Part shown: positions 23,553 through 36,612 of the stretch, in pieces | How the letters are laid out: the number at the start of each line of letters is the position of its first letter | How positions within the stretch are numbered: position 1 is the stretch's first letter | Assembly (NCBI GenBank): GCA_024305745.1 | Contig: JAHRBS010000012.1 | Coordinates: 1,493,001 to 1,557,000, forward strand | From: Polyporus tsugae | Taxonomy: Eukaryota; Basidiomycota; Agaricomycetes; Polyporales; Polyporaceae | Reading direction: 5' to 3' | DNA length: 64,000 bases | Program-made: the position numbers and the translations under genes | The notes under the pieces: generated by a model | Databases searched by the model: none | What the model saw: only the letters and a program-made list of their open reading frames with translations | Told to the model about the DNA's origin: nothing

Positions 23553-24586
23553 TGTCCAATCAGCCCTAAGTTAGGTCGCTTTCAGTCCTTTCCGTGGTGG
23601 CCATACGCCGGTCAGGCGCTGCAGTAGTGCTGCAGTAGGTCTGTGGGCATACTTATGGTAGCTAACTCGACGTCTCCGCGACGTGGCTCGACACAGGCTT
23701 GTGTCGGTGGCGGATCCGCACGGTCATTTGTCTTGTCCCTCCCCCTCCCTCTCTGCGGCCTTCTACGGCCCGCTCCACTGTGACGTTCATGCAAACCGAG
23801 GCCGTCCACGCGGTGCCCATATCAGTTGATCAACCCAGTGACAGCTTAATGACTTCACCGTTGTTCTTGTGGCGCATACTTACCCCCAGGGCCCCAGAGC
23901 ACTCAAGCACGTAATTGCTACCAGATACGGAAACGGGGCGGAGGGACCTGCCCGCCTCCGTTGGCAATCTCTGCCTCCGAGGAACACGGCGCTTGTAGGA
24001 CTTCAGCCCACCGCCGGCCCACCGTCAACCCGTGGCGCCACACGTCCATCCAATTTTGGAGTAACTACGCCAACCTGTCCAGACTGACCGTAGCAGCACT
24101 GCAACGACATGTGTGCATCGAGGTAAATTGAGGAGCGGTTTTCCGTCGCGCCCTGTCGTACCTCAGGCTGTGCGCGGCGGAGGAGCCTGTGCGGCACGTA
24201 CTCTGAAGTGGGGTGCGTACACAGAGGGCCATGTCCGATTACTTGATTGCCGTGTCGAGCTCATGGCTTCGTACTTTCGCAGCCGACCAATGGCCCGGAC
24301 CATCTTGCCACCGGGGCATGCCGCACCGGGCGTGCTCGCGTGCAACAAGGTGCGACGGCGCGCGTTTGTTCGTTTCCGAGAGGACCTAATGACATCAAGG
24401 ATTGCCCAGCGACCACCTCTGACCACCTGCGACCACATGGCGCGCATCGGGCCCACGACATTCTGCGTGGGTGGTCTATCGCGCCGTCCGTCCCTCGACA
24501 GCTTTCGGGCCCTTACGTAGTTTTGGGTCCGGCCGTTGGCTTGCAGTCGGTGGCGGGACGAATTCCGAGAAGTGCCGGAGGGCAGA

Positions 24587-24596
24587 GTACAAAAGG
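24587..24596 (+). promoter_or_regulatory. Conserved core-promoter block of chitinase 1
   Basis: GTACAAAAGG, followed by (C/T)CCCTGCGCTCC, stands about 98 bases before the start codon. The same block occurs about 100 bases upstream of the other two chitinase genes, although the surrounding DNA has diverged in chitinase 2. It is the best TATA-like candidate. Confidence 0.55.
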
Positions 24597-24693
24597 CCCC
24601 TGCGCTCCTTCTGGTCTGCCTCACGACCACCCGCCGGAAGGGCCTACTCAAGTCCGCTGCTACCGACACTCCCACATATTCTCTTCGGATATC

Positions 24694-27036
24694 ATGGCTT
24701 TGTCGGCTGTCTTCAAGCGCGTGCTCTTCATCGCCGCTGTTGCGCTCGCCGCCGTCTCCGACGTCGAGGCGATGCGGGTCATGCAACGCCCAGCGAATTA
24801 CAACGGCACGGCCACTAATCACGCCGTCAGCAAGCGCGCCGCGAGCGGCAAGGTCAACGCTGCCTACTTTACGAACTGGTATGTGGTCTTCGAGTTGTCC
24901 GCCTCGGTCTTGTGCTGACGGCCTTCCCATCGCAGGGCTATCTACTCTGGCTTCAACTTCCGTGAGTACACCTACTTTCTTCCGGCCGACCACAGGATCC
25001 GTGTTGACCTGAACTTTTCTTCTTCTGCAGAGCCGACGGACATCAACCCTGCTCCGTTAACGCACATCCTGTACTCGTTCGCGGATATTTCTCCGGACGA
25101 TGGCACCATCAAGCTCACCGACTCGTGGGCCGATGAGGAGGTGAGTATTTCGTTAAATGTTGGAAGACAACGCGGTGGCTGAAGTGCGCCATCCGCAGAA
25201 ACACTATCCCGGAGACTCGTGGAGCGACACCGGCAATAACCTGTACGGATGCCTCAAGCAGGTAAGCTGACAGCCCGGCATACGCTACATCATTCCCCGA
25301 TTCGGAAACGCTGACGCGTCTCTTTGCCACGCAAGATGTACCTTCTCAAGCTAGCGCACAGGTTAGTACACAGTGTCACCTACTATACGCATGTCATGCA
25401 AATTCGGACCCTAACTGAAACCCTCAGGAATCTCAAGGTTCTGCTCTCCGTCGGAGGCTGGACGTACTCGCAGGCTGGACATTTTAACTTCATCACTGAC
25501 GCCGGGAAGCGTTCCACTTTCGTCTCTACCGCTGTCCAGTTGGTTGAAGACTACGGCTTTGACGGTATCGACATCGACTTCGAGTATCCCAGCACTGATG
25601 CCCTCGGCTCAGGCTTCGCGTCCCTGGTCTCGGAGCTCCGCACCGCATTCGACAACCTCCAGACGAAGAAGGGCGACACTACTCCCTACCTCATCACTGT
25701 GCGTCCTTCTCGGGGGATTGATGTTGCGCAACACAATGCTGATTTGGTGACTTCATTTTCAGGCTGCGACCTCTGCTGGGCAGCCCAACTACGAGTACAT
25801 AAAGTTCCCCCAGATGAACGAGGCGCTCTCCTTCTGGAACCTGATGGTTGGTTTCCAGCCTCGCTGGCCTCCCGCGACTCCACGCTAACCGACATCCTCT
25901 AGGCCTATGACTACGCCGGTTCCTGGCTCACCTTCGCTGACAACCAGGCTAACTTGTACGGCGGTTCTCGCACCAACGTCTCCACCGACAAGGCGATCAA
26001 GGACTACATCTCTCGCGGCGCCTCTGCTTCCAAGATCAACATGGGTCTCCCCCTCTACGGTCGCGCGTTCGAGAACACCGACGGCATCGGCAAGCCTTAC
26101 AACGGCGTAGGTGTCCGAACATACACTATCAGAGGCGCACTGGATTGACTCGCGTTTCGCCCACAGATCGGTCCTGGCACGGTCGAGGCTGGTATCTACT
26201 CGTACAAGTTCCTTCCCTTGGCCGGCGCGACAGTCCACGAGGACACCACCGACGTCGCGAGCTACTCGTACGATTCATCCACCCGCGAGCTCGTCTCGTA
26301 CGACACCCCCGACATCGCCAAGATCAAGGCCAAGTACGTGCAGTCCAAGGGCCTCGGAGGTGCTTTCTTCTGGGATGTAAGTAGCGCCACGCTGTCGTCG
26401 CCCGGTACGGCCGCTGACAGCACATTCCTCGACAGCTCTCCACCGACAAGACCGGCGACGACTCTCTGATCGACACCACCGCAGGCGTGTTCGGCGGGCT
26501 CGACCAGACCCCCAACCACATCCACTACCCAAACAGCAAGTGGGACAACATCAAGAACAACATGGGTCAGGGCAGCGGCGGCTCCGGGCCGACCACGACC
26601 ACAACCCCGCACACGTCCACCACCAGCACGCGCTCATCGACCACGTCGACTCGCAAGTCGACGACTACCTCCCGCTCGACCACGACCAGCCGCTCGTCAA
26701 CGCACACGACCACGACCACGAGCTCCGGCACCACGCCTACTAGCGGATCGGGCAAGTGCTCCGGCGTCGCCGCGTGGGGCCCCCAGACTGTCTACGTTGG
26801 CACCCAGTCCGTTACCTACAGTAAGCTTCTCGCCCTTTTCAGGCGCCATCCGCGGATAACTGACCAAACGCGAACGCACAGACGGCCACCTCTGGACTGC
26901 CTCCTGGTGGACCGAAGGCGACATCCCCGGAGGTCCCGGTACGTTTCTTTCGCTCTCGTCCGAATTCCATCCTCGCTGCATGCTGACCTTTACGTTCTCA
27001 ACAGCTGGCGTCTGGGTCGACAAGGGCGCTTGCTAG
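24694..27036 (+). CDS. Chitinase 1, GH18 with C-terminal CBM5/12
   Basis: Secreted endo-acting chitinase (GH18) that hydrolyses beta-1,4-linked GlcNAc in cell walls. Twelve exons splice to 550 residues. Domains in order: signal peptide (about 1-26, [18 protein letters not shown]); a short propeptide ending in a possible KR processing site; the GH18 barrel from [17 protein letters not shown], with substrate motif [10 protein letters not shown] and catalytic [10 protein letters not shown] (D182, D185, D187 and acid E189, all intact); [19 protein letters not shown]; and GGAFFWDLS. A Ser/Thr/Arg-rich linker (about 440-495) leads to a chitin-binding module ([20 protein letters not shown] to VWVDKGAC). 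The gene is the left member of the inverted duplication (partner at 58,059) and a tandem neighbour of chitinase 2. Roles in autolysis, hyphal remodelling or mycoparasitism are inferred. Confidence 0.96.
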
Positions 27037-29381
27037 ACGCACCACCACCACTCGGTTATCTTTATTCAGCCTCGGTCACGAACATCACGCATCACGACAA
27101 ATATTCTCAAGCTCGACGACCGGACACCGGCTGTCTGGTTTCATGCCTGTCATCTCACGGTTTCACGGCGCACGGCTCACGATTTCTTGACTCTCAACTC
27201 ACGGTGTATTCACGAATCATGGTGTATTTACGATTCCCACTGTACAGTAGTAGTGGCTCGCAGCAATGCTCGATCGAAATGAAGCACTCCAAGCTTGGTC
27301 ACATCACTTTATTCCTGTGTGTGAGGAATTCGAAAGGCCGGGGGATGCCCACATGTGCGAACGGTGCCGTCACCCGTGATCGGGCCTTCGACTTGAAATT
27401 CAATGCGGAGGGATCAGCTTCGTTGTTGGACGTCTGGACGACGACCGTCCATAACGCATGGCCCAGCTTCATGCAGCGCCAGAGGCGTGTGCGTTCCTCC
27501 TTGCTGAGTCTTTGAAATTACGGGCTTCCTCTCGAAAAGTTGGACTGTGCCAGTTGATATGCACTCGAGGAGAGTCAGCGTTGGACCATGAGCCTCGTGT
27601 GGGGAAGAGAACACGTCGCACGAGTCCATGATGAACGCCGTTCACATTAATGAAAATAAAGGCCGGTGAAGGCAAGCCGGTACATGGACTCAGGGTCGGC
27701 TGGGAGTGTGGCTGACCACAGTCGGAAGCCGACCATGACGAACACAGCCGGCGTGACCATGATCGCGTTGAACAACCTCGCGCGTGAAGAACAGTTCCGA
27801 CCAGGTTCCGACTCCCTCCGAGACCGCACTCTGAATCCTCCACTGTGTTGTAAATTACATGCTCACGGCCCTCAGAGATAGAATTAGATCAACTGACATC
27901 GGATATGGTCGGCTACGGAGACTAAGTACCTCAGAGACGACAACAACCCATTCTCATCTGCGATCCGTTTAGGTGCAAGCCTCTAAGTAAGTTAGTGGAT
28001 TCTACCTTGCTATGACGCAACGCCATGATCATTGCTCCTCAAGGCCTCATTGCTCTTGAAGGACACGCTTTAAGTTTTAGCCTTCGGATAGCGTCTTACC
28101 CGACTTCCCCTGGTTACCTCTGGTTACGTCGTCTTTGCCGAGCGCACAGTCACGTCACTCATACAGATCATTGACAATATTGAACGCCGTAGTCAGGAAC
28201 GCAGTGGCCTTCTCCGTCCATGTGCCGTGGAGGCTGCTTCTCCGCTCTTCCCAACCGAGTCACACCTGTATAGAGCTCGCATTAATATTCGAGGAGGGCT
28301 TCAGGCCCCCAGAATCCTATACACACTTACTACGTAACCCAGAGGTACACAAGGTTATTTTTTTACGAACTGTCTCGTATACATAACTAGCACACTGGCA
28401 GCTTGGCACACTGCGGAGTACTACTAGGTCAGTATTAATTTTGCAGCAAGCTTAAGGCGCCCGAAAGCCGCCGCAGTGGCCGAAGTGCTTGCTGACAAAT
28501 TATGCCCAATGTGGATAGCGGACTCGGCCGGATCGGAGGCGACGTGCGGCCGAGCGACTCGGACAGAGAACCATTGCAACTGCGACTTGAACTGGATCCA
28601 AGACCGCCCCGAGACCGCCTTCCCCCGTTTCAGAGGTCTCCCAGTGTCTTCATCTTGTCTTAACCACTCGATACAGTATTCAATTGTGTAGCTCCCAGCT
28701 CAGGGGACCTCTAGATCGTCTCCGATCCCCCGCGAATTCCAGGCACTCACACAACCCTCAATGTAAGTAGCCCTGGTGGGAGCTTAAGCTCGCTCCGCTC
28801 ATTGCTGTAGGCGCACTTTCTATCACTATTAATACCGAGGGGCGTCCGTGCTTCACGCGCATACCATAAGTATACTTAGCATGGTGCCGGTGAGTGCATA
28901 CGAGCTAAGTTAGATTGTCAGATAGGCGTATCAGGCTCATGGCACCGTCCCTTCGCAGCCGACCAAACGACCACATTGCCACCATTCAGCTGCCCGGTCA
29001 TGACCCGTACTGCGCCCCCCCCTGGCGTGCAACGATGTACATCTGTTCCTTTCCGGGAGAACCTTATGACATCAGGAATCGAGCGGCGACCACATGCAGC
29101 ACATCTGCACCTTCCACATTCTCTCAGACTCTCTTGTGTTCACGCAGCACCCTATCGCACCTGGCCTCTCCTCGACAGGATTCTTGTTCTAGAGTAGCTT
29201 TGGACCCTTTGGGTGGTTCTTTGTGGTTGCAACCAACCGCGGAACACCTTCCGATGGCTATCGATGCGCACAGTACAAAAGGTCCCTGCGCTCCTCCCAG
29301 TCAGCCTCACAACCACCCGCCGGAAGCGGTCTACTCATACAGTCTCGCTGCCACCGACACTCCCACTTCTCTTCGGATAAT
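27037..29381. other. Intergenic region between chitinases 1 and 2
   Basis: The first 660 bases are the 3' flank inside the left arm. 27,698-28,900 holds nothing I can identify. From about 28,917 the sequence again resembles the chitinase 1 upstream region (24,240-24,680), for example GCAGCCGACCAA, TTCCGGGAGA/TTCCGAGAGG and ACATCAGGAAT/ACATCAAGGAT. The tandem duplication therefore included roughly 450 bases of promoter. Confidence 0.55.
29273..29282 (+). promoter_or_regulatory. Conserved core-promoter block of chitinase 2
   Basis: GTACAAAAGG, followed by TCCCTGCGCTCC, lies 100 bases before the ATG and matches the block of chitinases 1 and 3. Confidence 0.5.
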
Positions 29382-31755
29382 ATGGCTCTGTCGGCTGCGT
29401 TCAAGCGCGTCCTCTTCATCGCCGCCGTTGCGCTCGCCGCAGTCGCCGATGTCGGGGCGACCCAGGTCATGCGCCGCCCGACAACATACAACGATGCGCC
29501 CACCAACGGCGTCCACGCCCGCGCCACGTCGGGCAAGGTCAACGCTGCCTACTTCACCAATTGGTGTGTGATGTCCGAGTTTTCCGTCTCGGCCTTCTGC
29601 TGACAGCTATCTTATCGCAGGGGTATCTACTCTGGCTACAACTTCCGTGCGTGTCCCCATGCAGCCGCCCGGTGGCACCGGACCCGTACTGACTTGGCCT
29701 TCTCTTTTGCAGAGCCGACGGACATCGTCCCTGCCCCGCTGACGCACATCCTTTACGCTTTCGCCGACGTTTCCGCGGACACCGGCGGTGTCGCGTTGAC
29801 CGACTCGTGGGCCGATGAGCAGGTGTGTAGTTTGCGATACGTCGTCGAAGGACGGCGCGGTGGCTGACGCGGCGTATGCAGAAACACTACCCCGGTGACT
29901 CGTGGGACGACACTGGCAACAACCTCTACGGATGCCTCAAGCAGGTAAGTTGACAGCCTGTCACGCGCCGGATCTTCCTTGGATATGGAAGCACTGACTG
30001 GCCACGCAGCTCTACCTCCTCAAGCTTGCTCACCGGTAAGTCCGCGGTACCGCCGACTCTCGTGTTCTCACGCCGTGCCATATGTCCCTGCCGTAATCGG
30101 ATCCCTAACGAACAATTATCCCCATATAGGAACCTCAAGACGCTCCTCTCCGTCGGAGGCTGGACGTACTCACAGGCCGGCCACTTCAACTTCATCACCG
30201 ACGACTCGAAGCGTCAGCAATTCGTCACCAGCGCCGTCCAGCTGGTCGAGGACTACGGCTTCGATGGTCTCGATATCGATTTCGAGTATCCCACCACTGA
30301 CGCCCTCGGCTCGGGCTTCGCATCCCTCATCTCCGAGCTTCGCACTGCGTTCAACAACCTCCAGACGAAGAAGGGCGATGCCACCCCGTACCTCATCAGC
30401 GTGCGTCCTTCTCTCGGCGATTGGCGCTGCTTGGTACGATGTTGACATGGTGACTTCACGCCAGATTGCGACCTCCGCAGGGTTGGCCAACTACGAGAAC
30501 CTCAAGTTCTCCGAGATGGACTCCCAGCTCACCTTCTGGAACTTGATGGTTGGTCTCCGCCCGCGCTGGGTCCCGCTGCGGCTCCATGCTGACTGATGCC
30601 ATGCCCGCCAGGCCTACGACTATGCCGGCTCCTGGTTGACCTGGTCGGACAACCAGGCTAACCTGTACGGCGGCGCCCGCACCAACGTCTCCACGGACAA
30701 GGCGGTCAAGGACTACGTGTCCCGCGGCGCCACGATTTCCAAGATCAACATGGGTATCCCCCTCTACGGTCGCGCGTTCGAGGAGACCGCCGGCCTCGGC
30801 CAATCCTACAACGGCGTAAGTAGCTAAGTCCAAGTCTACCATGGCAGAGCTAACTAGTGTGGTGCCGCGCACCAGATCGGTCCCGGCACGGTCGAAGCGG
30901 GTGTCTACTCGTACAAGTTCCTTCCTTTGTCCGGCGCAACAGTCTTCGAGAACACCACGGACGTTTCCAGCTACTCATACGATTCCTCCACGCAAGAGCT
31001 CGTCTCGTACGACACCCCCGAAATCGCCAAGCTCAAGGCCCAATACGTAACGTCTAAGGGCCTCGCTGGCTCGATGTTCTGGGATGTAAGTGGCGCTTTA
31101 CTGTCCCCTCTGGAACTGCGATAGCTTACGTCCTTCGACAGCTCTCCACCGACAAGACCGGCGACGACTCCCTCGTCGGCACCACCGCGAACGTGTACGG
31201 CAGCCTCGATCAGACGCAGAACCACATCAGCTACCCCGACAGCAAGTGGGACAACATCAAGAACAACATGGGCCAGGGCAGCGGCGGCGGCTCCTCGACC
31301 ACCACCTCGAGCACCCCCGCGTCTACCTCCACCACGTCTACCTCCACCACCACGTCTACCTCTACCACCACGTCTACCTCTACCACCAAGATCTCCACTA
31401 CCTCCGTCTCTACCACGTCGACCTCGACCTCGGCCACGACCACCCCCACGAGCGGATCGGGTTCCTGCTCCGGCGTCGCCGCATGGAACAGCCAGAGCGT
31501 CTACGTCAGCGGCCAGTCTGCCACCTACAGTAAGTCTTTTGTTGTATTCTGCGGCTGCCACATGTGCACAGCTAACCAAACTGACAGACGGTCACCTCTG
31601 GACCGCCTCATGGTGGACGGAGGACGATACCCCCGGAGGTGCCGGTACGTTTTTCGCTCCCCTTCCCCTTCGATCCTCCGCCACAAGCTGATCCTTTCGT
31701 CCTTGTCCCTATTAATATTGTAGCTGGCGTCTGGGTCGACAAGGGCGCGTGCTAA
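29382..31755 (+). CDS. Chitinase 2, GH18 with C-terminal CBM5/12
   Basis: Tandem paralogue of chitinase 1 with the same intron positions. It has a signal peptide ([18 protein letters not shown]), a GH18 domain beginning [27 protein letters not shown], catalytic [10 protein letters not shown] with every acidic residue kept, [25 protein letters not shown] and [13 protein letters not shown]. The linker is a nearly pure Ser/Thr tandem repeat (units like TSTTTSTST) without the Arg/Lys/His seen in the other copies. The chitin-binding module runs from [20 protein letters not shown] to GVWVDKGAC. Divergence is spread over the catalytic domain (for example [20 protein letters not shown]), so this copy is older than the chitinase 1/3 split. 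It may have shifted substrate preference or expression; this is inference. Confidence 0.95.
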
Positions 31756-32380
31756 GCGTAGCATACGCTATTTTTATTCATCTTTCATCCTCTTCGATTT
31801 CTCGGATCTCCTCACATCATCATTTGGAACGAACATCATCATGAATGCATCACGGGTTCTTCAGCAGCTGTCTGGATAAATGGATTTACGCCTGTCATAT
31901 TTCTTCTCAACATATATTTCCTTACCTACATATGGTTCACATTCGAATTCATCATTGACGTTCAATCAACTTCGGAGTTCAGACACTCCGAGCATGGCCA
32001 GATTACTTCTAAGTTTGCACACCCTGTGAGAACGGCGGAGGGATGCACATGGGGCACCTTGACGTGACCGAGCATCCGGCCTGAAAGTGGCGGAAGTTTG
32101 CATAATATGCCAATAATATAAAGCATATAAAGCATGTAGCATCCTCGGCGTGCGAGCAGGCCTTGCAGCTTTGGAAGCTTGAGGTACTACTGTATACGAG
32201 TCAGGAGCCGATCGACAACATACCTCTACGACATATCCAGGAGGTCAGGTGAACGCTTGAGGAACCATCCCACAAGGTTTCACCAGGTACAAGCTAGCAA
32301 GTACAAGGCAAGGCTAGTCCCTGCTGTATGCTAGGCATGCATCTAACCAAATAGAATCTGACGGATGACAGTCTAATAGT
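31756..32380. other. Intergenic, convergent 3' flanks
   Basis: AT-richer DNA between the ends of chitinase 2 and the MTR4 gene, with repeated ATAAAGCATATAAAGCATG near 32,110-32,140. No gene is seen. Confidence 0.5.
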
Positions 32381-35300
32381 CTACAAGTATAGCGACGAAC
32401 AGAAGATGACCGAGTTCGGCCGCTCGAGCATCTCGGACGCCTTCTCGAACTTCTCCTGCAACTCGCCATTGCCGATGACCTTTGCCGCCTGCGCCATTTG
32501 CCGGATGAGCTCCTGCAGGCGCCGGAAGACCCGAATGAGGCTGCCCTCGAATTGGTCGGTGATCTGCGAGAGAGACATACGCGAACGTGAGCAGCGAGAA
32601 CCGAGGGACGACACGAGGCAGAAGCGTACCTTGCAAATGTCCGCGAACGACGCGCCCCTACACCACTGCACGACGGCGTCCATGAGCTCGACCTTGAACG
32701 ACTTGACGTAGTCGTCTTCGTTGATGGGCAGCTTCGACTCCTTCGACACCTTCGCGATGCGCCGCGCGATCTCCTGCATTACACGGAGCGGGGCCGCCAG
32801 CTCCTCCTTGAGCTTCGTCACCTGCTCGCTCTGCCGCATGGAACGCAAACACAAAAGGGATGGTCAGCCTCCCGTCCTGCGCCTGGCTTATCGAGAAATC
32901 AAAACAAAATCAGTATCGGGAACGCACCTTCTCAGTGAAGACGAAGCAGCTCAGAAGGCCCGCGCACTGCTCGGGTGACAGTGTGTTGAAGACGCCGTTG
33001 AAGATAAGCTCGGTGAGGAGCAGCTCGTCCCCCGTGCTGATCTCGCACGCGACGCGGCCCTTCATGTCCACGATGTCCGAGCCGGTCGTGAAGCCGAGCC
33101 GGCGCAGGACGCGCTTGCGGCACTTGAGCTCCTCCATCTGGAGGACGTCGTGGGTCGCCTGCACGCGCTTCTTGAGCTCGCGTATCCGCGTTTGGTGTTC
33201 TTGCTTTCCCGCGTAGAGCGTGTAGAGCTCCGGCAACCGAGGGTCCGTGTGAAGTGGGCTTGAGAACATCTTCTTCTCCAACGTGTCGATTTTCTAGACA
33301 TCAGTGAGCGACGTCCGTGGTGCGACAGCAGATTGTACTGACCACAACGAGCTCCTCAAACTTGCCGTCCGTAATCTTCATATCATTGATAGGGTCTAGG
33401 GTCGGAATGCCCTGAGGGAAGCGACTCTGCACCTCAAGCACGCTCTTCCATAGGTTATTCCGTTGCTCGAGTGACCGAAGGTCTTTCGGCATGACGAGAC
33501 GAAGGCGGCTGATCGTGTCGACAGTAGACAGCAGAATCGGCACGACAAGGGGTTCCCCGCCTTTACCCGTGGGACATGGATGGACACCCCCAGGGGTTGG
33601 GGTCGTGATATTGCGGTCCTTGGACAGAGTCGACCCCTTCGAACAGTAAAGCAGGACATCGAGGACGTACTGCTCGTGCGCTGGGATGTCTTCCAGCTTC
33701 GGGCCTGGCCGTCCCTGCAAAGAGGTTTGTCAACAAAACTGCGCTAAGATCCTCTCGGAACCTAAGCATACCTTGGGCGGTAACCGCTTTTGGTAGTTGG
33801 CGATAATGCCCCAGCCGAAATCGTGCTCCCGGTGTTTCACCTTGACGAGACGGCCAGGCTGGAGGAACGGAAGGATATAGTTGGGATGTGTGATGACCTC
33901 CCGAAAGTCCGCGTTCATCTGGTCGAGCTGCTGACGGAGGTCGTAGTAGCTCGCTACGAGCTCCTCGTCAGGCACGGCAATCGCCGCCTTCTTCTGCTCC
34001 TCCTTCTCGAGCTCTGTCCGCGGGCATACGTCAGACCACAGCGTTCATAGCAGATATAACTAACCGACGCACCGGCTTCGATGACAGGCACCTCCGCGTT
34101 GTTCTGGAACTGATAGAAGCACCGCTCGAGCATGAACTCGGGGCTGATGCCCTCGACCTTCATCAAGTTGAGCACCATGTTGTACCCGAGATGGAACGCC
34201 GAGTCGAGCCGGTCCGCCTCGCCCTTGATCATGCCCTTCGCCGCGGTCGGCTCGAGCTTCTCGTCGCACATCATGATGACAACGCCGCGGTCATCGAGGC
34301 CACGACGTCCGGCGCGCCCAGACATCTGAATGTACTCGCCCGAGGAGAGGTTTCGGAAGTCGTGCCCATCGAACTTACGCGCGGCGACGAAGACGACGGT
34401 CTTCGCGGGCATGTTCAGGCCGATGGAGAACGTTTCAGTCGCGAACAAGATCTTGATAAGCCCTTCTTGGAAGAGAATCTCGATGACTTCCTTGAGGATG
34501 GGGAGAAGACCGCCGTGGTGGATGCCGATGCCGCGTTTGAGGAGGGGTAGGAGGTTCGATATCTGAGGGAGCTGACGGTCGTCTGGCGAGAGGTTCTCCA
34601 TGGCGTTATTGAAGATATTCGTGATGAGGTCCTGCTCCTCAGTCGAGTTGAACTCCATCTTGGACATGCTCAGCGCGAGGGCCTCACACTCTCGCTTGCT
34701 GAAGGCGAAGACGATGACGGGGTTGCAGTTCTTGACCATGATCATTTTGACGATCTTCTGGATGTCCGAGGAACCTGCAGCACATCAGTGGAAGATAAAA
34801 TGGTACGCACAGAGCACATACCTTTCTTATCGCCACCCTTTTTTGTCTTGCCCTTCTTGCCCTTTCCTGCTTTAGGATCGGCGGGGTCATCGCCGTTCCT
34901 CTCCTGCAACATGCCCATCGCCTTGGTGAAATTATCCTCCCGGAACTCGCCCTTCTCGTTCAGGACAAGATAGATACCCTCGCCACCAGCGGGAAACAGA
35001 TAGTGTTGTAGGGGTGTCGGTCGGAAGTCTGTGTACACGACATGACAAGGCTGCTCGTGCGACTTGCATATCCACTCCGCGAACTGCATCGCGTTGGGAA
35101 TAGTCGCAGATAGGAAGACATAGCGGACGCTATGAGGAAGAAGGATGATAGTCTCCTCCCATACAACACCTCGCTCCTTGTCGCGCATGTAGTGGATCTC
35201 ATCGAAGATGACCCAGGCTACTTCCCGCATAATTTCGGAGCCGCGATACAACATGGAGCGCAGAATCTGGGAAGATACGCGTAAGTTCATCGCGCATATA

Positions 35301-36139
35301 TTCACCAGGAATCACGTACTTCAGTTGTCATGACCAGACATGTTGCACTCGGGTTGATGGTGACGTCTCCGGTCATCAAGCCAACGTCCCCGAACTCCGC
35401 GAGCATCTCTCGATACTTTTGGTTGCTCAGAGCCTGTGTGCAGCAAAAGTTGATTTATTAATGTCTCGTACAGAACTGTATTTACTGGCCTTGATCGGAC
35501 TCGTGTAGATCACCCGCTGCTTCTGCTGTAGACACTCAGCGATAGCGTACTCCGCCACGACAGTTTTTCCGGCACTCGTGTGCGCCGAAACGAGCACGCT
35601 CTCATTCCGCTGTATGGCATGCACAGACACTTGCTGGAACGGGTCCAAAGTGAACTTGTATTCGCGTGCTGGTTTCTCGGGAGGAACATGTCGGGATATC
35701 GGTATGTATGGGTAACCCGGGGGCACGGCGACTTGATGCCGCACCTACGGATGGCATGAGCTGAGGAGTACGGTTGGGTTGCCGGGCATGTACTCACCTG
35801 GTGCCGGAGCTCCAACCGAGAACCCGCCTCCACCGCGCCAGTCAAACCTGCGCTCGCCGCCACCTCGCGCTTTGCCTCAATCTCCACCTCATCGACGACT
35901 ACAGGGTTCGGAGAGGCCAGACGCGGCTTCTTGGGGGAGGGACCAGCTTCATTGCTGGACGACGCCGATGGGCCGGCTTCGCCGTTTAGTGGCGCCGTCG
36001 GTGTAGATGCTTTGCGCTTCTTCGACGGGGCACCGTTGGAAGGATTAGATTCTTGCATCGGAATGTCCCCATCCGCTTGAGGCGAGTCGGCTTTGGGCGG
36101 AGCCTCATCCAGAAAAGAGAACAGGTCGTTGGAGTCCAT
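32381..36139 (-). CDS. MTR4: MTR4-type exosome RNA helicase
   Basis: Ski2-like DExH RNA helicase that feeds RNA to the nuclear exosome, as the core of TRAMP-type complexes. The N-terminus ([16 protein letters not shown]) is acidic and disordered with a Lys/Arg patch. Then come [14 protein letters not shown] (Q-motif region), Walker [31 protein letters not shown] box ([11 protein letters not shown]), SATIPN, a Lys-rich insert ([16 protein letters not shown]), [44 protein letters not shown] and [10 protein letters not shown]. The arch/KOW region ([20 protein letters not shown]) distinguishes MTR4/SKI2 from other helicases. The C-terminal DSHCT domain ends [20 protein letters not shown]. About nine short introns. 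All core motifs are intact. MTR4 is preferred over SKI2 from the N-terminus and KOW sequence. Confidence 0.95.
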
Positions 36140-36612
36140 GATGAATTATGTTCACAACGGGAAAGAACGCCAGTGAATGCAAGGTAGGTGCACCAAGAGT
36201 AAAGCTCAGAGGTCTGGAGTCTAGGAAGGAGGCCTGAAGGGATGAGAGCCTGCTCGAATGTGGCACGGATGACCGTCGAGAGGCTGACCCGCTCCACAAC
36301 GCAAAGTTGAAACTTTCTCATAGCCGCCCGTTTCGGCGCTTACCCTATGGTATTGTATGATGTTCGAACATTCATTATTTATTGGCTGCTACACGCTAGT
36401 ACTGGCTGTACAGCATATATGCATATGACTGCAGACAGCTACATACCACTCCTTCGACCTTTAGGTTTAGTGTACTGAATTTTCCGAATCTAATATCGCC
36501 GTAACACTGGATGGAACAGAGATATATATTCCGTGGTCCCGTCGCACCACCCAGCTCCAAGTATACATAAGCACACGCATCCTAAACGACACAGTACCGC
36601 CTCACATCTGCG
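36140..36612. other. Intergenic, MTR4 upstream region
   Basis: 473 bases containing the MTR4 5' flank and the 3' flank of the disordered orphan gene. AT-rich between 36,350 and 36,550. No feature is identified. Confidence 0.5.

Larger units (their letters stand above)
22614..27697 (+). repeat. Left arm of large inverted segmental duplication
   Basis: This 5.1-kb block matches the reverse complement of about 57,330-62,546. Matching landmarks, in order, are: TGTGTAAATACTT at the outer edge, the TGACCTGCAATATG block, the unknown exon-like block at 22,720-23,000, the SGGEPDRHVLS-coding block near 23,480, the chitinase promoter, the complete chitinase gene and its 3' flank. Homology ends near GGACTCAGGGTC. 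Edges are approximate (within about 20 bp). Point differences and small indels are frequent in the flanks and rarer in exons. Confidence 0.85.

Noticed and set aside
22900..24690. Possible second gene upstream of chitinase 1 on the plus strand (frames at 24,113-24,520 and 24,247-24,918)
   Set aside because: The frames overlap the chitinase first exon in the wrong phase and are not preserved in the inverted arm.
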